From an uncultured Pirellulaceae bacterium (GTDB lineage Bacteria; Planctomycetota; Planctomycetia; Pirellulales; Pirellulaceae), in NCBI GenBank assembly GCA_934278005.1, contig CAKQWG010000006.1, positions 1 to 39,883 of the forward strand: a DNA stretch of 39,883 nt, written 5' to 3'. The position numbers were made by a program, and so were the translations under genes. The notes beneath the pieces were generated by a model, which saw nothing but the letters and a program-made list of their open reading frames with translations, did not search any database and had not been told where the DNA came from. Every line of letters begins with the position of its first letter. Position 1 is the first letter of the stretch. Of this stretch, positions 24,172 to 32,726 are shown in pieces.

Positions 24172-26630
24172 CCGATCGGCAACAACAGGTCGCGATTGGT
24201 CGCCAGCTCACGGCGCCACTGCTGTAACGCATTGCGACTTACCGCGGTGGGCTGAACCCCTAGGGTCTTACCCGTGAGCGTCTGCAATTGGTACCAAGCC
24301 AGCACGCGAACAGCCAGTTGCGGGCTCTCAAGGCGTTGCACAATTGTCGCAAGTGCGGCCGGGTCGATTTGGTCGACCGGAAGTCCGCTCAGTAGATCGA
24401 ACAATTCCGAGCCCGCTGAGGCATACGTCTCGTTAAAAACGGTTCGCACTTGAGGTTCGGCGCGCAAATTAGCGGCTAGAACTTGTTGTGCTAAATTAAT
24501 GGTAGGCATCCAGTGGCTGCGCATACGAGCGTCATCTAAGAAGCCGGCTACTAGAGGTCTCCAGTCACCGCATAACAGAGCAGTCTGGACCGCCAGCGCC
24601 GCCGTCTCCGGACGACGCGAGTGGCTCAGTTCGCTTAACTGCAGCAGCATCCCACCGGGCTCAGCGGTCGCATCAGCCTGTGTGGCTTGCGTTAAGCGAT
24701 GCAGGTCGGCTGCAGCCATTTTATCGATAGGCCGCTCAGCCGTACTACGATACCAACTGGGAATATTCTGCAAACGAAACGCAATCGGCTTGCCCTCGCC
24801 TACACAGGCGAGACCATCGCCCAAGTTCAATTCGTAAGAGCTTCCCGAGCTTGCCAATTGAGTGACGCGAACGCTCTCGTCGGCCGCGACAATGACCAAC
24901 ACGGGCTTGGTGGCATGAGGATCGACGATAGCCCCCGAAGCTACAGCGCGATAGGACACCTCCACTGAGACGAGGCTATTGGCATGGTTCCACTGGATAT
25001 TAAAGTCGCCCACCGGTGTCGACAATTGCAGGTCTTGCCCGTCGGGTCCGCCACGGACTAGCGCACGCCCTAGTTGCACGGCCATGGCAACATGTGCATT
25101 GGAATTTTGCGGCTGGTGTGGCTGTTCGGCCGGCACCGGGCTAGGCGGAACTGCTGCAGCAGTTTCCCCGTCAGTCGCTGGCGTGACTGCCTCGATCAGC
25201 TGCAGTTGGGATGGACCACATGCGGTCCAGTGCACACCGCCGGGCAGTTCAATTGCAGTGCGAGTTGCAGGTGGGATAACCCAGTGACTGCCTACAGGCA
25301 GCGGCGCACCGGCTTTCACCCGCTGCCACATGTCCGCCTCGCGCCATAGGATCACTGCCTCGGCAGCTTGTTCATCGCTGGGCAGCCACACAGCTTGCGA
25401 GCTCGATGGGCCACTTAAATCGCCCGCTTCGTGCAGCGCCTGTTGGTCCGAGACCGCCATCAGTTCGGCCGTGATGTCTGCGGCGCTACTGGACTCCGCA
25501 CCTGGCGGTGCCGCGGCGGCGCTGTCAATTTGATTTGAAGCATTGCCTTCGGTTGGCACCACTTGCGGTCTAGGCGGAAGTTCGGGCAGCGCGAGTCCCG
25601 GCGGCGCCGCTGAATCGATCTCGACATCTATCGGAGCATCTAAAGCGCCGGCTTCCGGACTTACGTCGACCGCGGTGTTGGCTTGGAAAACATCCTCGGT
25701 GGCAGTGCCGCGTGGGACGATCGCGGCCTCATCGATTCGAGCGACCTCGCCGGTTTGGCTTGACGAGATACCCGGCGGAACTTGTTCGGCTTCGACTATC
25801 ATGTCCAAGTCGACCGACTGAGCCAGAGTCGTGCCAGGCTTCGCTTGGCTGTTCTCGACCGAAGTGGGAGCCTGGACAAACAATTCCATCACTTTTTCCA
25901 TCGGTCCCAGCGACTGCCAGACAAGGATGCCCAGCAGTGCTGATAATGCACCGATGGCCAGCGGGAACTTCCACTGTCCCGAAGAGGTCCCGATGAGGTA
26001 CTCTGGCACTTCGTTTGTCAGCACGTTGGTCTCTAAATTCAGCCCCTGTGGTCTGATCGACTCGCCGCCAGAGGCCAACATAGGAGCTTCAACTTGCACA
26101 GGTAGGTCGGGTCTAGCTGTGGCCACGGGAGCTTGCGGATCGGCTTTGGCAGGCGTAGCAGCGACACGTACGGCGGTCGCCAATTTGCCGCGACGGCGAG
26201 CTTGTTTGCGAGCCTTGATTTCCTGCTCAATCGCTGTGCGTTGGGCGGGATCACCTAGCACCAGCGCCATCCGCCGCAGTTCGCCCGAGACACTGACTTT
26301 TGTACGCGCCGCTGAAGACAATAGGGAATGACAATCTGCTAGCTCGGCTAGATAGATGGCCGAATCGAGGCAGATTCGTTCTAGCTCGGGAACTTGAGAG
26401 TGAGGTAAAGCGTCGTCCAGATACTCTGCGATTGAGTTGGCATCCGCGCCTAGCCCCTTGCCCAAGACGGGCGGTGCAGCAACTGGGTTGCGCTGCGTTA
26501 TCTCGCCAATGCCTCGCAAGAGGTTGCCACCATACTGGCTGGTCTGAATTCGGCGATGGAGATCTTCGCGATCTGCCGGGCTGAGAACGTTGTCGCGATA
26601 GGCCAGCAGAGTACGTAGAGTCAGACGCAT
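24141..26630 (-). CDS. Planctomycete single-pass membrane protein of unknown function (829 aa)
   Basis: The N-terminal cytoplasmic part (1-150) starts MRLTLRTLLAYRDN and has two short helical blocks ending with AEYLDDAL and ALVLGDP. It resembles an uncharacterised N-terminal domain widespread in planctomycete membrane proteins and somewhat like zinc-finger-less anti-sigma domains. A basic linker (RKQARRRGK, 141-149) and an Ala/Pro-rich stretch lead to one transmembrane helix (about 221-240). The exterior part has a Pro/Ala/Ser-rich linker (about 250-440), then a region with a FecR-like order of beta-strands (about 450-620: VHWTACGPSQLQL, LSTPVGDFNIQW), and a helical C-terminus. The ribosome-binding site is weak (AGAAG). 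The gene is convergent with the haem-protein gene and lies 177 nt downstream of nadB. A sensor or anti-sigma-like signalling role is possible but unproven; the function is unknown. Confidence 0.85.
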   Translation of the reverse strand: MRLTLRTLLAYRDNVLSPADREDLHRRIQTSQYGGNLLRGIGEITQRNPVAAPPVLGKGLGADANSIAEYLDDALPHSQVPELERICLDSAIYLAELADCHSLLSSAARTKVSVSGELRRMALVLGDPAQRTAIEQEIKARKQARRRGKLATAVRVAATPAKADPQAPVATARPDLPVQVEAPMLASGGESIRPQGLNLETNVLTNEVPEYLIGTSSGQWKFPLAIGALSALLGILVWQSLGPMEKVMELFVQAPTSVENSQAKPGTTLAQSVDLDMIVEAEQVPPGISSSQTGEVARIDEAAIVPRGTATEDVFQANTAVDVSPEAGALDAPIDVEIDSAAPPGLALPELPPRPQVVPTEGNASNQIDSAAAAPPGAESSSAADITAELMAVSDQQALHEAGDLSGPSSSQAVWLPSDEQAAEAVILWREADMWQRVKAGAPLPVGSHWVIPPATRTAIELPGGVHWTACGPSQLQLIEAVTPATDGETAAAVPPSPVPAEQPHQPQNSNAHVAMAVQLGRALVRGGPDGQDLQLSTPVGDFNIQWNHANSLVSVEVSYRAVASGAIVDPHATKPVLVIVAADESVRVTQLASSGSSYELNLGDGLACVGEGKPIAFRLQNIPSWYRSTAERPIDKMAAADLHRLTQATQADATAEPGGMLLQLSELSHSRRPETAALAVQTALLCGDWRPLVAGFLDDARMRSHWMPTINLAQQVLAANLRAEPQVRTVFNETYASAGSELFDLLSGLPVDQIDPAALATIVQRLESPQLAVRVLAWYQLQTLTGKTLGVQPTAVSRNALQQWRRELATNRDLLLPIGDPIWERIPK

Positions 26631-26807
26631 GATCGATCTTCTAGCTGCAAGAATAGGATGGAAACGGCTTGTGCCCTATTAAATTAGTGGCTCCAGCGGC
26701 AACGATCCGTAGTCAAAACTAGAAAATTAATCGGAAATTGTAGGCGGTGGCTGTCCGCAGCGCACTGTGTCTGATGCGTGGGCAGGCTGTGCCCGCCGCA
26801 CATAGAG

Positions 26808-28463
26808 CTAGGCTTCGATGGCTTGGCGCTGGAACACCAAGTGCTTTCTCCAGTTTTCGTCGTCAGTCAGCGGGAAATCGGTGCGCAGGTGAACTCCGCG
26901 GGACTCGGTCCGCGACAGGGCGGCCTGGCACATCAGGTGCGACACGGTCAGCAGATTCTGCAACTCCCAGCCCTCGACCGTGTCGAAAGCATGTGGCAGA
27001 ACGTAGCGCGAGAAGGCTTGGATTTGCTGCAGCGCATCGGTCAATCTCTCATGAGTGCGCTGCACACCTACCATCCGCCACATCAGACTTTGAACCGAAT
27101 TGCGGATGTCCGCGACGTCCAGTGCCTCCGTCAGGCGATACGTGCGTTGGCTGCTAATAGGCAGAGCCCGGTATTCATCGGGCATCTGCTGGACCGCCTG
27201 CATCGCAAACTGTCCGGCACGAACGCCGAAGACTAGTCCTTCTAGCAAGCTATTGGAGGCCAATCGATTGGCCCCGTGCAGCCCCGAGCTGGTGACCTCT
27301 CCGGCAGCCCACAAGCCATCGAGCGAGGTTCGTCCGCACTGGTCGACCTCGACTCCACCGATCATATAGTGCGCACCTGGGCGAACGGGAATCGGATCCC
27401 GCGTCGGGTCGAGCCCGAACTTGATACAAGCCGCCACGAAGCCAGGAAATTCCGTGGCTACCTTGGCGGCATCCAAGTGCTTCAGGGACAGATAGACACA
27501 AGTATGCCGCGTCCTTTCCATCTGCATTGCAATAGCCTGGCTGACCACATCCCGCGGGGCTAATTCTAAACGCGCGTCGTAATCGCTCATGAATCGCCGG
27601 TTCTCGCTGTCGACCAAGTAGGCGCCAGCGCCACGAACCGCTTCGGTAATGAGCGTGCGTGAACTACCGGCAATGTACAGCACGGTAGGATGAAACTGCA
27701 TGAATTCCATGTCGCGAATCTTGGCCCCTGCGCGGTATGCCAAGGCGTGACCGTCGCCGGTTGCTACGCGGGGATTGGTGGTCTCGCGATAGACTTGCCC
27801 ACAGCCGCCAGTCGCCAGAATGGTTTGTTTGGCCCACACCAAAATGGGCTGGCCATCTCCGCGCGAGATGATCGCGCCGCGGCAGCGTCCGGCTTGGACC
27901 AGCAAGTCGATAGTGAAGGCGCGTTCCCAGATGTCAATGTTCGACCGCGAGCGCGTGTGGTCGATTACGGCTCGCATGATCTCCTTGCCGGTGGCGTCGC
28001 CCAGCGCGTGCAATATGCGGTGACGACTGTGGCCCCCTTCGCGCCCCAGCATCAACTGCCCCTCATGCGTATCGAATTTCGTCCCCCAGCGAATCAATTC
28101 TTCGACGTGGTCTGGCGCCTCGCGGACCACCATGTCTACCACCTCGGCATGACAAAAATTGCCTCCGGCCGACAAGGTATCCTCGACGTGATCTTCAAAG
28201 CGATCGCCGGGGTCCCACACGCTAGCAATGCCACCTTGGGCGTAATTGCTGTTGCTCTCCTGTAGTCGATCTTTAGTGACAACGACAGCTCTCGTTTCGT
28301 CATTCAGCTCGTTGGCCGCGCGCAGACCGGCCAGTCCGCCGCCGACAATCAGCACATCGGTAAAGTAGTGCGGTAGTTGCTTGGGATGAAAATCGATCAA
28401 GTAACGCGGCGACTTTGCACCCTGCAGTATGCGTGGGGCATCGACAATAGGCGTGTCTAGCAT
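26808..28463 (-). CDS. nadB: L-aspartate oxidase
   Basis: Cytoplasmic FAD enzyme oxidising L-aspartate to iminoaspartate, the first step of de novo NAD synthesis; the product is normally passed to quinolinate synthase NadA, which is not in this window. A TTG-started extension to 28535 is possible, but the ATG at 28463 gives 551 aa, close to the usual length. Visible motifs are the FAD dinucleotide fold VLIVGGGLAGLRAA (37-50), ESNSNYAQGGIA (69-80), EFMQFHPTVLY, RPGAHYMIGGV and GLWAAGEVTSSGLHGANRLASNSLLEG, all diagnostic of the NadB/SdhA flavoprotein family and specifically NadB-like. It starts 81 nt after the stop of the 895-aa gene and may be co-transcribed with it. Confidence 0.96.
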   Translation of the reverse strand: MLDTPIVDAPRILQGAKSPRYLIDFHPKQLPHYFTDVLIVGGGLAGLRAANELNDETRAVVVTKDRLQESNSNYAQGGIASVWDPGDRFEDHVEDTLSAGGNFCHAEVVDMVVREAPDHVEELIRWGTKFDTHEGQLMLGREGGHSRHRILHALGDATGKEIMRAVIDHTRSRSNIDIWERAFTIDLLVQAGRCRGAIISRGDGQPILVWAKQTILATGGCGQVYRETTNPRVATGDGHALAYRAGAKIRDMEFMQFHPTVLYIAGSSRTLITEAVRGAGAYLVDSENRRFMSDYDARLELAPRDVVSQAIAMQMERTRHTCVYLSLKHLDAAKVATEFPGFVAACIKFGLDPTRDPIPVRPGAHYMIGGVEVDQCGRTSLDGLWAAGEVTSSGLHGANRLASNSLLEGLVFGVRAGQFAMQAVQQMPDEYRALPISSQRTYRLTEALDVADIRNSVQSLMWRMVGVQRTHERLTDALQQIQAFSRYVLPHAFDTVEGWELQNLLTVSHLMCQAALSRTESRGVHLRTDFPLTDDENWRKHLVFQRQAIEA

Positions 28464-28544
28464 GGCGGATTTCAGTTGCGTAGGTTGCGTGGCGATGCGC
28501 TGCGGAGACGGAACTACAATGGTACTCCAAGGCAATCGCGCCAG

Positions 28545-31232
28545 CTACTTCAACAACCTGAGCTGGTTGGCGCGGGCCGTTACTTCGGCCGCGCGTTGCG
28601 AATCCGCGGGGGATATCGCTACCGATAGCCATCCATCGCGAATTTCCACTTGGGATACAGCCAATCCCTCGCTGCGCGGATCACTTGCCCAACTATCGCT
28701 AATCAGCGGAATCTGCGGATTAGAAACGAAGATCTTGGCGAAGATAACACGCAGTTTCAAGCGATCATAACGGCTGACAATTTCCACCACGCCGTCGCGA
28801 ATCAGCTCGGCTGTCATGCCGTCAGCGACCGGCACGTAAGTAGAGCTGACGATGAACCGCTCGATATGAAAGCGTTCTCCCTGACTGAACTCGGCGATGC
28901 GGAGGGTCAGCCGCAGTTTGCCGTCGATCAGTTCTACACTGGCCGGACGCGTATCAGCGAAGCGGATGCGAGTTTGCTTGACGTCTTCATCCATCTCGGC
29001 AGGAAGTTGCCATTTCACGCCTTGGAAAGCCTCACCCAAGCGCTCGTACAGCTCGGGAATCGTCCACAGGCGTCCGCTCAGTCCGATTTGATCAATGGTG
29101 TTGTTGATCGCCGTCTGGTGTACCTGCATGCTCAGCAGACTATCGCTCGGTGCACGCGGTCTAGCCGTGTGCGCCGCCATCTGCCCCTCGTTGGCTACAC
29201 GGTAACGAACCGACAAACGGTCTTCGGTTGTACTCATGGCGACCACTAACGGATTGAGGTTCAGTCGCTCCAGCGGTCCAACGATTCGCTCGGCAAGCTC
29301 TCGCTCGGCTTGGCCTAGATTCTCCTCCAGACGGCGGTCGAATTCAGCATCCGCTTCGCGAGCAATCATGCGTTGTGTAATGCGTTTAGCCAGGCCACGC
29401 TTTTGGTCAAACTGCTCTCGCACTAACAGACGTGCCAGATCACCGATTAGTGGTAGCCCATCAAAGTCAGTGCTCATCTTTCGCAAGTAGTCTTGCGATA
29501 CGACAGTGGTGGGCTGGCTGGTAACCTGGTATCCCATTGGATCCAGCCGCAAGTAGCGGCCGCTATCGATCTGTGCTGTGGACGTGCTGTGAAAAACGGC
29601 GGGCCCCTTAGAGCTACGAGTCATGCTCACCAGGTCGCCGGCTACGCCAATGCCGATGTTCCATGCTGTGGGATCGGGGATAAGTTTGACATTCAACTGC
29701 GTGTGCACTGTGCTGTCGCCCGATGTGTCCGCGCCGAGGATCGTCTTGCGAACTGGCCGCGAATCGGTTTGCTCGGCAGGCAACAATCGCTGGATCAGCT
29801 GCTGCGAAATAGCCAGTCGCAAGTTAGCATTGCGGTAGTGGTCATTGAGTGCAGCGGCCAGTTGCTGTTGACTCTCGACACCCGACAGACGCAGGACCTG
29901 CACGGAGCCCGCCAACTGTCCTCGGACGCGGCTGATCGGATCGGATTCCATGGTCTCGAGCTCGGACAACAACTGGCGATAATCGATAGCTTCACGCCCC
30001 CAGACCAGCAGGTGGGAGCCCAGCTCTTCGAATTCTCCGTGCGCCAAGAAACGCTGTTGAGGCTCGGACAGTCGCTGCCAGTGTAAGCGTGAGAGAGCAA
30101 TCAAAGCAAGTTGATTGCCTGCCTGCCAATCGTCTTGCGGCGAGTTGGCCCAGGCGGTCAATTCATCCAGCATCAAATATTTTCGCCAGTTGTCCGCATC
30201 GCCGGTGGTGCCCAATTTATCGGATACCGCTTGGATGGCTTGCGCTAGTTCAGCCCGGGCTGTTTCGGGATTGCGCGGAGCGTGCTCAGTAATGGACGTG
30301 CTGTCCAGGCAACGCTGCAGCGCTTGCCACACGGTGGCGCGTCGCTGAAGACTGTAGCCTGTGCTGATTAGACCGCGTGCCAAGTCGTGGTCTGAGATGG
30401 TGTTGCCCATCTGCATGGCTTTCTCAGACAGCTGCTGAAGCTCCAGCAGATCGCGCTGGCTGTCGGGATGCTCCAGACCGTGCTGGCTGACAATCCGCTC
30501 AAGCAGAGTGTGCGTGGATACTAACCACTGCCGCACTTCGTCGCTCTGAGGCGTTGGCACGGGCTGTCGCGGGCCGCGGCTGACAAGCAGTTCGTTAACC
30601 GAAGCGGCGCCGGTCGAGTTGTTTTGTGCTGAGCGTGATTGAGGCTCCAATAGTTGCTTCAGTGTCGATAGCTCGGCATACAAAGCCTTCGGCTCGGCGA
30701 CCTGACTCACTAGACCGCTTGGAGCTGCCAGCCCGTCGGCACGCTCCGTAGGGCCTGCTGAATTCGTGGAAACAACGTCTGCGACATGCGTGCTAACTGT
30801 GCGAATTGGACTGCGTAGGGCGCCGTCCATCGCGTCCATCAAGTACGCTAGTGTCGACCCACTGCTGACCAACGGCAGGCTGTCCGAGTGGTCGAGCCCT
30901 ATCGGAGCGCGAAGCACTACGCTAGCTGCCGGCTCAGGTGGCCGGCGCATTAATTCCGCAACTGAGCTGCCTTGCTGCGCAGGAAATCTACGGCGAATGG
31001 GAGTTGTATCAGGTCGCGGGACCTGAACGGAACTGGCCATCCCATGGTCGACCGACAACTGCACCCCGCGATGGACTGTGGTTGCTCCAACAGTGTCGAC
31101 GTGATGCGCAGCTCGAAAAAAGCTGGCGCTGGGTAGCCGGATGTGCTTTTCGACGGCCAGGATTACCAGCGTCAGTGTCAGCCCGACTGTGAGCGCTGCC
31201 AACCATCCTCGGAGGCTGCGTGCTGCGTCCAT
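28545..31232 (-). CDS. Membrane-anchored protein of unknown function (895 aa)
   Basis: The frame is open from 31286, but the ATG at 31232 has AAGGA 9 nt upstream and gives an N-terminal signal anchor (MDAARSLRGW then a hydrophobic helix at about 8-27). The rest is predicted to lie outside the cytoplasm: a low-complexity region (about 30-190), a helical region (about 190-500), and a C-terminal mixed region with ISQQLIQRLLPAEQ, READAEFDRRLEENLGQAERELAERI (here cited in part, about 635-660) and a final beta-rich part. No catalytic motif, cysteine pair or known domain was recognised. It is between cpaE (191 nt upstream) and nadB (81 nt downstream), both on the same strand. Long, singly anchored exterior proteins of this kind are common in planctomycetes; a cell-envelope role is a guess. 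Confidence 0.85.
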   Translation of the reverse strand: MDAARSLRGWLAALTVGLTLTLVILAVEKHIRLPSASFFRAAHHVDTVGATTVHRGVQLSVDHGMASSVQVPRPDTTPIRRRFPAQQGSSVAELMRRPPEPAASVVLRAPIGLDHSDSLPLVSSGSTLAYLMDAMDGALRSPIRTVSTHVADVVSTNSAGPTERADGLAAPSGLVSQVAEPKALYAELSTLKQLLEPQSRSAQNNSTGAASVNELLVSRGPRQPVPTPQSDEVRQWLVSTHTLLERIVSQHGLEHPDSQRDLLELQQLSEKAMQMGNTISDHDLARGLISTGYSLQRRATVWQALQRCLDSTSITEHAPRNPETARAELAQAIQAVSDKLGTTGDADNWRKYLMLDELTAWANSPQDDWQAGNQLALIALSRLHWQRLSEPQQRFLAHGEFEELGSHLLVWGREAIDYRQLLSELETMESDPISRVRGQLAGSVQVLRLSGVESQQQLAAALNDHYRNANLRLAISQQLIQRLLPAEQTDSRPVRKTILGADTSGDSTVHTQLNVKLIPDPTAWNIGIGVAGDLVSMTRSSKGPAVFHSTSTAQIDSGRYLRLDPMGYQVTSQPTTVVSQDYLRKMSTDFDGLPLIGDLARLLVREQFDQKRGLAKRITQRMIAREADAEFDRRLEENLGQAERELAERIVGPLERLNLNPLVVAMSTTEDRLSVRYRVANEGQMAAHTARPRAPSDSLLSMQVHQTAINNTIDQIGLSGRLWTIPELYERLGEAFQGVKWQLPAEMDEDVKQTRIRFADTRPASVELIDGKLRLTLRIAEFSQGERFHIERFIVSSTYVPVADGMTAELIRDGVVEIVSRYDRLKLRVIFAKIFVSNPQIPLISDSWASDPRSEGLAVSQVEIRDGWLSVAISPADSQRAAEVTARANQLRLLK

Positions 31233-31423
31233 GAAGACTCTTCCTTGAAGACAACTTAGAAGGTGAATCGATCGATGCTGAAGCAAGTCGCAAGCGATGA
31301 GCGTTGCGTGTCACAGGCCGCGTAGGGTCTGTTGGCGTCCGTCATCCACTGCGAATTGAAAATGTCCTCAGCAGCGACAGTAGCGTAAGCGTCCAATGCG
31401 CAATTGATCTGAGAACAATCTGC

Positions 31424-32662
31424 CTAGGTTTTCGACTTGGATCCCTTGGGCCAGAAGCCAAGCCACGAGTTAGTTCCACTGCTAGCGGAGCTCGCGGTTT
31501 CGGGCTGCTCAGTCTCACCGGTCTTGGGCGGTCCCGTTAGCATCTCAGCCAGTTGTTGCATGGCCAGAGTGATTGGCGCCTTAGGGGCCTGCTCCAGGAG
31601 TGGCACACCGTTGTTGCGAACCTCGATCATTGTGCGATAGTCATTGGGAATCTGGTAGAAGATCTCACGGCCGATCGTCTCCTTGGCTTTTTTCAATTTG
31701 ATCTGACCGCTTTCTAGCCCAACGCGATTGACAACGATTTTCAGCTTTTCGCGCAGCCCCTCTATTTCATCAAAAGACATCTGCAGGCGGACTAAGTTGC
31801 GCAAACAAGGCAGATCCAATTGCACTACCATCAACACGTCATTTGCAAAGTCGAAAGCAGTCAAGTCGGTCGCCGTAAACCCCTTAGACACATCGATGAC
31901 GATATGCGAGAAAGTGGCCTTGAGCAGGCCAAAGACGCGCTTGAGCGATTCGGGATTAATCAGGCTGACATCTTGCAATTGTACGGGTCTAGGCAATAAA
32001 TAGAGGCCTGACACGTGCTTGGTAAGCGAACGTTTCAGAAGCTGATAATCGAGTCGCGCGACATTCTGCGTCACGTCGACTAGGCTGTAGTCCGGGATGC
32101 TGTCCAAGAACACGTCGGCATCGCCGATGGCCATGTCGAGGTCCACGAGGGCGACGGTGTTTTTGGGGTTGGCTGCGAAAATGCAGCCCAGATTTACAGC
32201 CAGACTGGTACAGCCAACACCACCGGACGCACCAGCCACGGCGATGATCTTAGAGGCTCGATTGGAAGATCCAGCCACACCTCCGAATTTAGATTCGGAG
32301 ATTCTGTCAAGGGCGGCCATCAAGTCCTCTAGGCTCAGCGGCAGAGTTAGAAACTCTTTCGCACCAGCCCGCATGGCCCGCAGGATTAGCTGACCGTCCC
32401 CGCTTGAACTGACGGCTAGCAAGGCACAGCTACCAGCCTCAATACGCATGCGATCCATCAATGCGATGGCCTTGTCAGGATCGCTGTCCAGGCTGATAAC
32501 TCCTACGTCCGGCGCAGACTGAGCTACCACGTCTGGGAAGAATTCGTAACGTGAGCACTCCGCTTCAAGCCACACTACCTCCAATGCCAACAGCATCTTT
32601 TTCAGCGTCTCTCGCGATGCATCTTGTGGATCGACCAGTGCCAACCGCAGTACATTGCTCAT
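31424..32662 (-). CDS. cpaE: CpaE/TadZ-type pilus localisation ATPase
   Basis: 412 aa from the ATG at 32662 (a TTG at 32701 is in frame). An N-terminal atypical receiver-like domain (about 1-120) is followed by a ParA/MinD-type ATPase domain. The latter has the P-loop AGASGGVGCTS (143-153), the second acidic strand ALVDLDM (171-177), and IVIDVSKG and VVNRVG later. Both lysines of the canonical ParA loop (KGGxGKT) are missing, replaced by Ser146 and Cys151. Such loss is known in part of the CpaE/TadZ family and suggests weak or no ATP hydrolysis. The C-terminal 40 residues are a low-complexity Ser/Thr/Gly tail. The family places the Tad secretion machine in the cell, often at a pole. It is 64 nt downstream of the secretin gene. 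Confidence 0.92.
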   Translation of the reverse strand: MSNVLRLALVDPQDASRETLKKMLLALEVVWLEAECSRYEFFPDVVAQSAPDVGVISLDSDPDKAIALMDRMRIEAGSCALLAVSSSGDGQLILRAMRAGAKEFLTLPLSLEDLMAALDRISESKFGGVAGSSNRASKIIAVAGASGGVGCTSLAVNLGCIFAANPKNTVALVDLDMAIGDADVFLDSIPDYSLVDVTQNVARLDYQLLKRSLTKHVSGLYLLPRPVQLQDVSLINPESLKRVFGLLKATFSHIVIDVSKGFTATDLTAFDFANDVLMVVQLDLPCLRNLVRLQMSFDEIEGLREKLKIVVNRVGLESGQIKLKKAKETIGREIFYQIPNDYRTMIEVRNNGVPLLEQAPKAPITLAMQQLAEMLTGPPKTGETEQPETASSASSGTNSWLGFWPKGSKSKT

Positions 32663-32726
32663 AATCTCAAACCCATTCGTACGTATCGCGAAACATTTCA
32701 ACAGGCAGTCCGAAAGTTAGCCGGTG

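Noticed and set aside
28464..28535. N-terminal extension of NadB from a TTG
   Set aside because: The added 24 residues are atypical for NadB and the downstream ATG gives the normal length.
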